From NCBI GenBank assembly GCA_037974965.1, contig JBBPFI010000005.1, positions 1,612,001 to 1,676,000 of the forward strand: a stretch of 64,000 bases of DNA, in the 5' to 3' direction. Each line of letters begins with the position of its first letter. Positions within the stretch are counted from its first letter, which is position 1. Position numbers and translations under genes: made by a program. Origin of the DNA: Dacryopinax spathularia. Lineage: Eukaryota > Basidiomycota > Dacrymycetes > Dacrymycetales > Dacrymycetaceae. Shown in pieces: positions 1 through 9,993 of the stretch. A model generated the notes under the pieces. It was given only the letters and a program-made list of their open reading frames with translations, was not told the origin of the DNA and searched no databases.

Positions 1-1339
1 TTCCCAACCTCCCCCCCATCCCCTCCTCCCCTTCCCCGCCCATACCCCGCCCCAAGCGGGTCCTCCGGCCCCTCCCACCCCCCTCCCACCGAGCCCCCAA
101 GACTCAAACTATCCTCACTCGCCCTCGCCCGTCTCGTGCTGCTCCTCTTCTTCTTCGTCGGCGCCGCGGCTGCGGCTGCGTAGGCGTCTTCGGAGCGTTC
201 CCAGCGGTCGCGTTTCCCTTTGGATGCGGAGGCGGATGCGGAGTGGGAGGTGGAGGAGGAGCTGGAGAGGCCGGATTTCTTTTTACGGCGTTTGCGCGAG
301 ACGTCGGGGATCACTTCTGCGTCTGCGAAGTTTGCTGGGACGGGGGGTTAGCTTTGCGCGGCGGAGCTGAGAGATAGATTGGGAGGGAAGGAGAGGTGGG
401 GCAGGCGCATATATGAGGGTAAAGAGGCGAGGGAATGGAACCGCATAGTGTAGATCAGTGCCGGGAAGTCTCGGATGGAGATGTGCGAGGATAGAAAGAG
501 GGATAGCGGTGAAGAAAGATAACGACAGGAGGAGCCGCACGCACCTGGATAATGCCATCTCCCACCGCTATCGCCATCGGCCGAGTTGGTCGAATAGAAG
601 CTCTCGTCCTCCTCTCTCCAAAGCGTATTATGTCCCGGCCCGTTCCTCCTCTCCCCCCCAGCCCCGCCCTCACTCCCAACACTCGCAAACGAGTCCGTCC
701 GCGAGACCGCATCGGGCACCTGACCCTCCTCGACCTCCCTCCCCTCATACGTGCTATGCGGCAGCCGCTCGTCATACCGATTCGCCCACGCGCTCTTCCG
801 CTGCTTCTTCTTGATGTACTCGTCGTCCACCAGTCCGTACCGGATGGCCCACTTGGGCGTGCGCCGGTTGTTTTTGTTGTTGCGGATGTTTTGGATGTAG
901 AAGTTGTGTACGTGGCCGGGGATGTACCCGCAGATGGTGAGGAAGAGGTTGATGAAGAAGTCGGAGCCGATGCCGAACCGGGCGGCGACGGCTGGGGCGC
1001 GAACGGGGGGAGCGGAGCGGCCGAGCCGGGAAGGCAGTGAGGGCACGAGGACCGATAGGTCAGAGAGTGATCCAGTGGGCGAACGCAGTGAGCCGGCGAG
1101 TAAACGGACGCAGTGAGCGAGCGAGCGAACCAGGAGGAGATGGAATGCACGAGGAAGAGATGGGGAGAGCAAAACACATCCAACGGTCAGACTATGATGG
1201 CGCACTAGAGGGCAGGAGCGGACGCACCAAGCGGCGGGAAGACCGTCCCGAATATAAAGAGCAAGACGGAATAGCCATGATGTCTCTTTATCTTAAACGA
1301 CCCCTTCTTGGGCGTTTGGATCTGGGGGATGTTCACCAT
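1..1339 (-). CDS. Pmp3/UPF0057-type plasma-membrane proteolipid with long tail (3' end outside window)
   Basis: Exons 1339-1228, 991-545 and 334-<1 join in phase (introns 236 and 210 nt). The start ATG at 1339 follows an in-frame TAG. The core runs over the first splice: a hydrophobic helix ending FPPLAVAARFGIGSD, then a second helix with the family signature ICGYIPGHVHNFYI. These are the two membrane helices of Pmp3/SNA proteins, small plasma-membrane proteins linked to membrane potential and salt tolerance in yeast. Canonical Pmp3 is about 55 aa. This protein already has about 297 aa in the window and continues. The hydrophilic tail is rich in Arg/Lys, Ser and Gly, as in extended basidiomycete members. 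Family call is firm; the role of the tail is unknown. The second intron is long for this genome but the exon junction keeps the frame. Confidence 0.85.
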
Positions 1340-1376
1340 CTTGTCCTCGCTGTCGTCCTCGCTGTCGTCCTCGCTG
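1340..1376 (-). repeat. 12-bp tandem repeat in 5' leader of the Pmp3-type gene
   Basis: Three copies of GACGACAGCGAG (minus strand) lie directly before the start codon, ending in GACAAG-ATG. They are in frame with the ATG but an upstream TAG closes that frame, so they are probably untranslated leader. Confidence 0.6.
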
Positions 1377-1831
1377 TCGTCCTACGCTCTTGTCACTATT
1401 GTCGAAAGTAGAGGGCGTGCGTGATGCTGATAGGAGTGCGGATGTTGGATGTCTGATAGTCGCCTGCAGCTGTCCCGAGTGGGACAGACAGCTTATCGAA
1501 CGCCTACCACAGCTCAAGACGTGATACAGAGAGAGGACAAGCAGATGGTTGGAGGGAAGGAAAGGGTAGGAAAGAGGGTGCAGAGCAAGGAGAGCCTGAG
1601 TATGCGGGGAACGGGGGCGGCTCTCGTCCCAACCCAACCTGCGCTCGATCAACTACGCTGTCAGGCACCCAACCAACGCCCAACGCCTTCGACGATGGAT
1701 GGGGGCGCCCTCCGCGCCGCGAACCGGTGAAGGCCGCGTTATTCCGAGCCATTCCCCTCGTCTGCTTACGTACAAGAGAGGAGGTCAGCTTGCTTCCGTC
1801 TGGGTTTGGGACCGGGTGGCGATGCTCTCTT
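1377..1831. other. Intergenic, nothing recognised
   Basis: Only short ORFs with no domain, no conserved splice pattern and no repeat structure. It holds the upstream region of the minus-strand Pmp3-type gene. Confidence 0.5.
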
Positions 1832-1840
1832 TCCCTGAGG

Positions 1841-2364
1841 GAGTAAATTGCTCCGTCGGACTACCCGTGGAAGCATCTTTGCTCCGTCGGTCCCCCCTGG
1901 CACACTTTGCTAAAACGGACTCCTAAGTGCGTTCCGTGCGCCTCTGGGAAGCACCAAATTGGAGATTAAGTCTCAACACAAATCTAAATAAGCAATACTC
2001 GCCAATTTTTTTGAGCAAAGGGGCTCAGAATAGATTAGTTACCTTCACTTTAAAGCACTTCTGCCTATTGCATCTTTGTAGTGACAGAAAATGGCATCGT
2101 TATTAATCAAATTCTGTGTGCAAGATTGGTGTTAAGTCAAGGCGGGATCAGATATTAATTAATAAGCGGATTTATACTAACACAAAAAGCTCTGTGTGGG
2201 CGTAAAGCAGACTTTTCAAAAACCATCTATGGGCTACTATGCTCACATATTCACTGGCTCGGTGACGCGTAAGGGTCCTTGAGGGTCCGTTTTAGCAAAT
2301 TGCGCGCAGGGGGGCCGACGGAGCAAAGATGCTTCCACGGATAGTCCGACGGAGCAATTTACTC
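1841..2364. mobile_element. Mutator-type MITE, 524 bp, with 9-bp target-site duplication
   Basis: The element starts GAGTAAATTGCTCCGTCGGA and ends with the inverted copy. The inverted arms stay similar for about 90 bp, through TTTGCTAAAACGGAC. Each arm contains GCTCCGTCGG twice. The nine bases TCCCTGAGG occur at 1832-1840 and again at 2365-2373, directly outside the arms, which fits a 9-bp target duplication. Long terminal inverted repeats plus a 9-bp duplication point to the Mutator (MULE) superfamily. The AT-rich interior has no coding capacity, so this is a non-autonomous copy. Confidence 0.85.
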
Positions 2365-2373
2365 TCCCTGAGG

Positions 2374-4044
2374 TGAGAGTGGGGAGTGGGGGAGGTCTTG
2401 TGATCTGGCTGTGCTGATCTGAGATTATGGAAGCCCTTGGTGGACAGCTGTTTAGGGGTCCCACCGACAGGGATAAGATAAGGTAAAGGGTCCTGCTCAG
2501 CTGTGAATGTTGGACCCTAATCCTTCCGGTTTAAAGCCCACTACTTACTTATTGTCAGTAGTTAGGGATGATATTAAGAATATCGCCTATTGGAAAGCAC
2601 TTGAATATTATTCCTCCCACTTTTGACCAGTGTTCTTTTTTTATGACTCAAACAGCTATTTGAAATACCTCCTTATATATATATGCTCCCTTACCTCCCT
2701 CCTTTCTTATCAAGGTTCTTGATTCTGACTAGTCGAAAGCCTTTACTGGTCCTGATATGCACAAATTATAACCAGTAACGCAAATACCGGGTGTAGCATA
2801 TAAAGCTACCAGACTCATATAACAGTGGCTGTATATAGCTATGTTGTTGCTTAATACAGACCAGTAGGTGTCTTATCAAATAATGGTGAACTTATAGCAA
2901 ATTTTCCTACAAATATCAAGGTTTCAGGCAGAGTTTGGTGGCAAAATTGATATTTAGTGTATTAGTGTTATCCAAGGGAGGAAATTATGACCTTGTAAGC
3001 ACTGGTCAGCGAGTGTTGGGAGCATTTCAGGCAGTATCATAAGCTCATAGCCAGTAAACCTTTGCTGGTTTGTCCGGCCATGTTAATGAGGTGTGATGCT
3101 TAAGCGATGAAGAAGAGCCATATGAGCAATAAATGTGTGTTAATATGTGGAAAAATGATAAGCCATGGCCGGCGTAGTACAACCGAAGGTAGCCAGCCCA
3201 AACACTGGTGGCTATGTGGATTTTGGAGCCCCGCTAAAATGCAATAAAAAGTGATAAAAGGCAGATCTAAACACCGAAAGTGTGCACATGGAACCTGTCC
3301 ACAAAGACCAGTGCTCGGAGGGTTTGTGTGGACCGCTGGGACCCCCAAACAGGCGACCAAGCAAGCTGTCCACCAAGGGCTTCCATATGAGATCGACTGA
3401 GAGGGCTTCTGGGGGAGGAGAATGCTGTACGCGCTGTGCGGTGTACACTGCAAGGAATTGTCGTACTTGTATTGCATGACGCCCACCTCCTCGTCTTCTC
3501 TTACATCGACGCAGCCACCAACCCACCAACTCACTTAACCCAAACGCGCCGACCAAACGAAACACCCAAACTCTCGAACGATCCGACACCAACACCGACT
3601 TGTTCGCTCCATTTGTCATCGGCGCGCGTCGTGGGCGCGTTATAAACCCCTAAACTGTCCGTGTAGGGCGGGGTTTCAGTTTCAGCCTACCCTTACCCTT
3701 CCTGCTTTGCCCTTCCCTTCCCTTCCATTCATACGACAACAGGAGCTGCTGGTCCCGTTTGGGCTGCTTGTCTTCAACTGAGCGGCCTGAGTGATCTTCA
3801 GCTACTACGACTTGGACCGACTGTTGCTGCTGCTGCTTGACTTCGACTTGACTCTTTCTCTCGCCAGCGACTAATCGCCGTCTGCGCGCGACACTCCGAC
3901 TCGAGGCGCCAGCCGCCGTCTCCCGATCCCATACACTCCCTCGTCAGCCCTCACTCCCGCCCTCCTCATTCCTCGCCCTCCCGCCAGCTGCCCCTCCCCT
4001 CTTCGCTACCGCGCTCGCCAGATCGGCTCGCCCGCCCGCCCAGA
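2374..4044. other. Intergenic, with AT-rich island at about 2,480-3,100
   Basis: The stretch 2,480-3,100 is clearly more AT-rich than its GC-rich surroundings and carries no credible ORF, so it may be old transposon debris. Minus-strand ORFs at 3,100-3,620 show no recognisable domain and I do not call them. A TATAAA at 3641-3646 and pyrimidine-rich sequence to 4,044 probably form the promoter and leader of the next gene. Confidence 0.5.
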
Positions 4045-5432
4045 ATGGCCATCGAGTCCTTCCTCGGCACCCGCGCCCAACGGCTCTTCCTCGCCACCGT
4101 CCTCCTAGAATGCACGATCGTAATAACCATGACCGCCCTGACATTCGGGTTCGTCATCGCCGACGTCAGCAACAACACCCTCTCCGCATACAAGACCCTC
4201 CCGTGCTACTTCGGCCTGTTCGTCCTCGCTGGCGTCTTCACCCTCTACATCACCCTGGACGCACTATGGAACAGGAACGTCATCCAGCTCGTCGGCATGC
4301 TGCTGTTCACCGCTGGCCTCTGTGTATTCTCCGGGATCCAGATAAGGGAAGTCCGCATCGCACTGGACTTTAGTGGGTGCGAGCCGAGGAACGTGAGCGA
4401 CTGTGGACAGCTGTTCAATATTGTGGAAAGGTTCCTTATTGTGGTGCCGGTGGTGATTTTTCTGGCGCTGTTGGCGTATGCGTGGTGTACGGTCGGCTTG
4501 TTTAGGGAGTTTGGGTGGGCCGTGTTTCATGTTATTGGCGCGGACCCGAGGATGAAACGTACGTCTTGCTCATCCTCCTCCTCCTCTTCCTCATATCTTC
4601 CGCCCCCCCCCCCATGATGCTTGTCCTTTGCCATCGCTCAGAGCTCGCTCGCTGACGCTCCCTCGCTCGCACAGACATGTACCGCTACTACGAAGTATTC
4701 GTCTGCCTCCTAAAATTCGACTACTTCGCCGTCGTAGCCCTCACCATGCAGCTCACCATCCTAGTCCTGCAAGCCGACACAGCCGAATACGGCCTCACCA
4801 TAGCCGCAATCCCCGTCTCCCTCGTCCTGCTCATCGGGTGCGGATGGGCAGTAAAGAGAGAGATCTGGAGCATTATGGTTTTTTCGCTGGCGTTGATGTT
4901 GGCGAGCATGGCGTATATCCTTTATAAGATGACGCGGTTTTGGGTCGGGCAGCATGCGGCGAATTATACGACTACGAGGGGGACGTTGACTTTTTTCTGT
5001 ACGTCTGTCTTCTATCTCTTCTCTCCCGTCTCTTCTCCCACTTCTCTCCTCTCCTCCTCTTCCTTCCCACTCCTTCTCGCCCGCTCGCTGTTTCTCCTCT
5101 TCCTCCTTACGCCCCCGCTCGGAACCCAAACTGACCCCCTGCGCGCATGCACAGCGATCGTATCCTTCCTAATGCTCGGCGCAACATTCATAATCGGCAT
5201 AAAATGCATGACGTACTTCAACCGCGGTCTCAAAGAAGCGCACGCCGCAGCGCCCGAACGAACCCGGCGAGCACGGGCAAAGTTGCACAGACAGCAGTCG
5301 GATCGGGCGGGCGATGAGGCCGGTTTGGGGCTGGCCGACGGCGCTAGTGTCGGCGCGGGGATGGGGAGGGAGGGCAAGGGGGGACAGTTACAGTTTGGAG
5401 TGCCGCTGGAGCCGAGGATGTCGTTGGACTAG
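4045..5432 (+). CDS. UPF0658 family Golgi membrane protein
   Basis: Three exons, 4045-4558, 4675-4998 and 5155-5432, give 371 aa; donors are GTACGT and acceptors follow CACAG. About eight hydrophobic segments are visible, four in exon 1, three in exon 2 and one in exon 3. The conserved family landmarks are present: an N-terminal FLGTRAQRLFLATVLLE, a central FREFGWAVFHVIGADPRMK followed by MYRYYEVFVCLLKFDYF, and a C-terminal helix followed by FNRGLKEAH. This matches fission-yeast UPF0658 Golgi proteins, whose molecular role is unknown. A short basic and Gly-rich tail follows the last helix. Gene model is complete. Confidence 0.9.
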
Positions 5433-5947
5433 ACCGGATGGGACTCGCGGTTGGGCTAGGCAGTGGGGGGTGGGGGGGAGAGGGAGAGGGGTTTCCGTGT
5501 GCATGAGCCATGGACTGCAAGTGTGTATGATTATTTACGATATCTTGTGCGTAGAGCTGCTCATGTGTGGCTGATATCCTTGATTTGCATGATATCATTT
5601 CGTTCTTCGTTCTTGCACTCATATTATAGCCGCACACTTTTCTCAACATGGATACTTACATCGACTGGCGGGTGCACTTAACTCGGGCCTGCTCAGCGTC
5701 ATGGACCGGCAAAGACGAGTGCACGGATGCCTCCGATTTGGAGGGGATATTGCGAACATGATCATGTCGTCTTGCGAGGCAGGAGGCATGATGAGGAAAA
5801 TCCGCCGTTTCAGCGGTCAACTTCCTGCTTCGTACATCAAGGTAGGGGCTGCCTCCCGCACTTGACTGCAGCTAGCAGCTGCGTGAACTGGCCCATATGA
5901 CAACATCCTGTGTGCGTGGCTAGTGTGGCGGTCAAGCCATGACCCTT
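5433..5947. other. Intergenic between UPF0658 gene and transposon
   Basis: Contains the 3' flank of the UPF0658 gene. No gene, repeat or regulatory element is recognisable up to the transposon target duplication at 5948-5954. Confidence 0.5.
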
Positions 5948-5954
5948 CCAAAGA

Positions 5955-6024
5955 CAGATACTTCAGTCGCCTCAGATCATCCGAGCGGCTCTGAGAGCGT
6001 CGAGTCGGATTATCTGAGCCGCTT
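5955..6024 (+). repeat. Left terminal inverted repeat of KDZ element
   Basis: Starts CAGATACTTCAGTCG and pairs with 26243-26312 read on the minus strand; 15 mismatches in 70 bp and no gap. The longest shared stretch is GCTCTGAGAGCGTCGA. Confidence 0.9.
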
Positions 6025-6106
6025 TCAGAGCGTACGGTCGAGGATAATCGGCGAGCCCAGGAGCCGATTATCTTCGGATAATCCACGATTATCTGGGGCG
6101 ATTATC
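6008..6106. repeat. Left sub-terminal GATAATC/GATTATC array
   Basis: Six exact copies of GATAATC or its complement start at 6008, 6043, 6066, 6077, 6087 and 6100. Sub-terminal repeats of this kind are usual transposase-binding sites in DNA transposons; binding here is inferred. Confidence 0.75.
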
Positions 6107-6321
6107 TCGGACATTCAGAGCAATCGTCGGCTGTGAGGGAAGGCCTTCTCGGCCCGCATATAATCTGATTACGAAGGTTGATTCTGTTCACACCACTAAG
6201 ACGAGGAGAAGCAGGGAATGTATACTATCTAAGATAGAGTAAGAACGTAGATCACTAATGAGGAACAAGCTTGCGCACCTGGTGCTCGTTTCGTCCTCAA
6301 CGCTCGCTCGCAACCTCGAAG

Positions 6322-7053
6322 CTAACTCCCAGCACAGAAACGTCCCAACGTCACGAAGTTAATGAACTTCTTGAGCGTTCCTATGAAGTCGAAAGGTGCC
6401 GGATTGACGTTCACGTTGAGGACATTGCCGTTGAGTGAGTCCTGCACTCGTACGACCGGATGGGGCTGAGGCGGGTAGGCTGTATGCTGAGACGTATGCC
6501 CGCCTGTGCGATCGTCAGTCGCGGTTCGAGCGCCTGAGAAGAGCAGACGTACCAAACGTGGTCTGGCTGACTTGAGCCGTGGCGGCGAGACGCTCAGCTG
6601 GGAGGAGTTAGTGTCTGAAGAATGAAAAGATTGGATGGGCGCACCACGAGCCATCCTATACTCGTCCTCTGTGTCTCTATAACGGCGTTGCACCTCCAGC
6701 CAACGCCTCCTAGCCTCCACGATGCCTTCATACACCGCAGCTTGGTCCACCTCCGCTTGTGCAAGTCGTTCTCGAGAGGCCCTGGAGCCGTCGTTCATTC
6801 GTTTGAAGTGGTTGAGGTCTTCGACGGCGTATGAGAGCTTGGCCTTCGCCTCTTTGAGATCGTGTTCGACAGCTCGACGTTCGACACCAACAGCGTCCAG
6901 AACGGCGCGACTCTGCACTACGGCAGCATCGAGCGCCACCAAGTTGCTGAACGACCCAAGAGCAGAAGGATTCGTGTTCACGTTGGTGGTTGTGCTGATG
7001 GTCGACCCGATACCAAGAACGAGATTCAGGGCGGTGGGCGGATTGCTCGTCAT
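6322..7053 (-). CDS. KDZ-element coiled-coil protein, copy 1 (unknown function)
   Basis: Exons 7053-6645, 6597-6553 and 6503-6322 give 211 aa. The first exon is exactly 409 nt, the same as in copy 2 at 7,819-8,560. Order of parts: short hydrophobic N-terminus (NLVLGIGSTIS), a long charged helical region rich in Glu, Arg and Ala that looks like a coiled coil (about residues 40-135), a small linker exon, a Pro-rich segment, then a conserved C-terminal motif, APFDFIGTLKKFINFVTLG, which reads as an amphipathic helix. I do not recognise the family. It lies just inside the left end of the transposon, and conservation of exon structure with copy 2 argues that both are real genes. Confidence 0.75.
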   Translation of the reverse strand: MTSNPPTALNLVLGIGSTISTTTNVNTNPSALGSFSNLVALDAAVVQSRAVLDAVGVERRAVEHDLKEAKAKLSYAVEDLNHFKRMNDGSRASRERLAQAEVDQAAVYEGIVEARRRWLEVQRRYRDTEDEYRMARGAPIQSFHSSDTNSSQLSVSPPRLKSARPRLVRLLFSGARTATDDRTGGHTSQHTAYPPQPHPVVRVQDSLNGNVLNVNVNPAPFDFIGTLKKFINFVTLGRFCAGS

Positions 7054-7818
7054 CTTCGATTACAGCTGAAGAGGAAAGTGAGAGAGTTCAAGACAAACAT
7101 TTAGAAACGCGACTCACTTGATCTCTCGTGATCCGAGTCGAACGAGTGAACTTGGAACTATGGTCTGGTAGAAGAGGACACGTGAATGGCGTTGTCGAAC
7201 TGAGGAGATCAACAACTAGAAAGGCGAGACGAGACTTTCTTAGGTCAGGGGGCGACGGACACTTTCAGCGAGTTGGAACGTCAGCAAAGGAACGGAAGTG
7301 GTCGTCGTTGGCATGCGAAGGGTTGGTCTTCGCTTCTTTGAGATCGCGTTCGCCTTCGTAGTCGCAGTGATGGTTGAACGGACACTAAGTACGAGAGTCA
7401 GAGCAGAAGGCGAGCTGGACAACGTCTTCAGATGGAGAGCTGAGGCGAAAAGTCAGAGAACTCCGTGCAAACGTTTAGAAGGACGACTCACCTGGCCTTT
7501 CGCGAATTGAGGTGACGGGCGAACCTTGACTGGTGCCTGCCTGAAAAAGACGTGAACGGTGTTGAGAATGTAAGCGGTCGGCTCCTGAAAGACCATCAAA
7601 CTTCTCTCAGACCATTCCGCGACCAGCACGTTCGACTCGGAAAGGGGTGGACGCAGAGATGGAATACGATCGTATTATCTTCGTAGCTAAGGCATCTTAT
7701 GAATCCAGTACGACTACTAGAAACAGGTTAGCCGAAGAACACCACAGAAGAGCAGCTGTCGTACCTCGACTATCAGCAGACCGAGCCTCGACAGTTCATC
7801 CTCCACTTCTCCCTCGCA
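7054..7818. pseudogene. Degenerate remnant of a third coiled-coil copy (about 7,240-7,440) in otherwise empty spacer
   Basis: Minus-strand sequence near 7,440-7,350 translates to SSPSALTLVLSVRSTITATT, a clear relative of the N-termini of the two neighbouring coiled-coil genes. The similarity stops quickly and no coiled-coil exon follows, so this looks like the stump of a tandem copy. The rest of the interval shows nothing recognisable. Confidence 0.5.
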
Positions 7819-8560
7819 CTAGAAGAAATGGCCGCACGTCGCAATACGAATAGCATTCTTGATCAGACCGATCCAATCGAAGGACGACGCGGGCGCATTG
7901 TTATGGTTGTGAATGCTCAGCCGGTTCCCATTGAACGAATTATCGGCATGCACGCCCGGCGCAGCCTGTGGAGGATAGGTCGCAGTGTGCCCAGCGGGGG
8001 TGCCTATGAAGATGTCAGCAGCGTTCTCTCCGATGAGCTAGCTCGAGCACCTGGCGTTCCAGCAAGCAGGGCACCATCGATGGCGGCACGACGTTCGGCT
8101 AAGAACGCACATCAAGGTGAGTTCGTCGAGTTAGTGCAGAGACGGGCGTACCTCGAGCGTGCCTGTAGTCGTCCTGGGCGTCTCGAAACGCGGTCATCGC
8201 CCTCATCCATCTCGTCCTCACCTCACTCAGGCTCTCGTAGCGCCTGATCACCAAGACCTCCATCTCCTTGATCTTCTTCCTGTAGAACTCGGAAGGAGAT
8301 CCGTCGTTCTCGTTGCGAAAAGTGTTGAGGTTGGCCATGGTATGCGAGAGGAGAGCTTTGGCTTGCTCGAGCTCACGCTCGGCTGCTTGGAGTTGCGCAC
8401 GTCGTTCTTCGAGGGCGTTCGCCAGCTGCTGGACCGCAGAATCCATCGCCGCTATGTTGTTCGAGGCACTTGGTGCGCCGGTTGCGTTGGCCGAGGTCAT
8501 CATCACAGAACCAACACCGAGGGCGAAATTGAAGGCGCCCAGTACGTTCGAGTCCGACAT
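7819..8560 (-). CDS. KDZ-element coiled-coil protein, copy 2 (unknown function)
   Basis: Exons 8560-8152, 8098-8051 and 8003-7819 give 213 aa. The protein is paralogous to copy 1 along its whole length: N-terminal FNFALGVGSVMM, a long coiled-coil-like region (about residues 38-130), the linker beginning AERRAAIDG (copy 1: AERLAATAQ), a Pro/Gly/His segment with YPPQ, and a C-terminal FDWIGLIKNAIRIATCGHFF. The two genes are tandem and co-oriented, so they arose by local duplication. The hydrophobic ends with a coiled coil between could suit a membrane-contacting or self-assembling protein, but that is only inference. Confidence 0.75.
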
Positions 8561-8774
8561 CTTCGACGAGGAAGTTCTCTGGACAGTGAGTCAGTAAGTG
8601 AGAAGATAGCATGTATCGAGGGATTTGCAGGGACGAACTTACTACTTCAGAAACCTAGTGAGAGTGACTGGTTGGAGAGACGGCGGAAGCGGGGGAACTG
8701 GCCGAGACGAGCGAGTCTCGGACGCGGGAGCGGAGGCATTTGAACCCCGCTTCTGCACAGCCGCTGCGGCACTA

Positions 8775-8802
8775 GACAACCCTAACTTGCGTTAGGGTTG
8801 TC
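8775..8802. repeat. Perfect 12-bp palindrome built from telomere-like TTAGGG units
   Basis: GACAACCCTAAC, a four-base loop TTGC, then GTTAGGGTTGTC. A further GTTAGGGTTAGG follows at 8811-8822. TTAGGG is the usual fungal telomere unit. The site lies about 215 bp upstream of the copy 2 coiled-coil gene. Confidence 0.8.
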
Positions 8803-8822
8803 CGTTGCAAGTTAGGGTTAGG

Positions 8823-9993
8823 CGTCGGCGAACGAAAAATCCTTCTCTGCCCGTCGAAAATTCGCACGTAGCGTTCTACGAAAAGAGGATCAGACATTGT
8901 ACCATCGTGAAGGGATGCGACATTACCAACGTACAGGAAGTGAGCTCATCCCGCCAGGAGGTGTAATTCGACGAGGTCCGATGGCTCGCGTCGGATACGT
9001 AAGATTCAGTCGTGCGCCCCACATTGTAGGAACGGCTTCAGCAGACCGTTCCCATGCTTTCTCGTCTTCTTGTGCGACGCATGGCGTCAGAAGCGAGCTT
9101 GGCTTAATGGAGGTTCCGGCGATGGGCGCGGGAAACGGGACCAGTGGACAGGACGTCGAAGTTCGCTTGAACAAATTGCTGGATCTGGATCAAATTTGCT
9201 ACTTGACTACAGCAATTGTGATAGACTCTAGGAATGCGCTGAGCGATGGTAAGTCAGAACACGCCAAAAAACCAGGCAGTCAAGAAAGGACTTGCCGACT
9301 CCCAGAACTTCTCGGCCGTTCTCCTCGTTCAACAACTCATGCGCCTACGCATCAGCATGCCACACTCCCGGCCCTCCTTCCGCCAGCTTCGAAGTACTGG
9401 ATTGCGGTGTCCAAGGTCGAGTCCCCCTTATCATTCTCTGATCTTATGACTTCCTAGCTCTCAGAAGAACGTCGAGGCCGTGAAGCGTTAGAACCGTTCG
9501 CCCGGATCGTCGGACGTCGTACCAGGAGTCGATAGTGAGGAGAGCTTTCTCTGGATGGCCAGTGAAGAGGTTTTGTGGGATGAGCAGACAGACGGTCGTC
9601 GAAGGAGGGTGAGGAGACACAGACAGCGCAAGGATGATGCGAGGCGAAACGTGTCAACGACCCCAACGTGACACGCCATCTACTTCCGCCCAATCTTCGC
9701 ATGGCATCCACACAGCCACAGGGACAACCAGCCTTAGTGAGTCTATGATAAGGTAACTACTCTAAGTAACTACAGTCAAACTGACTAGAATCTTGCCAGC
9801 TTGAGCATGGCACCGCTCGACGGCCTCCTGGTGCGATTAGAATGCAAGATGAACCGCAAGAAGGAGAGAGCTCGTTGGAGCAGATGTCACGATTATAGGG
9901 GAAGATGACATCAGGGTTCAGGAACCCGGGGGCGGCAAACATCCAAAGTGCGAAGACAAAGCGTGGGAAAAGCTCTTTTGGCCGCTCGACGGC
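8823..9993. other. Spacer inside KDZ element, no gene supported
   Basis: A plus-strand open stretch from about 8,900 to 9,457 has a good donor (GTAAGT) near 9,250 but no recognisable domain and no convincing partner exon. Several short ORFs overlap on the other strand. I cannot support a gene here. Confidence 0.35.

Noticed and set aside
3100-3619. Minus-strand ORFs of 135-144 codons
   Set aside because: No domain, no splice partner, and they lie between an AT-rich island and the promoter of the UPF0658 gene.
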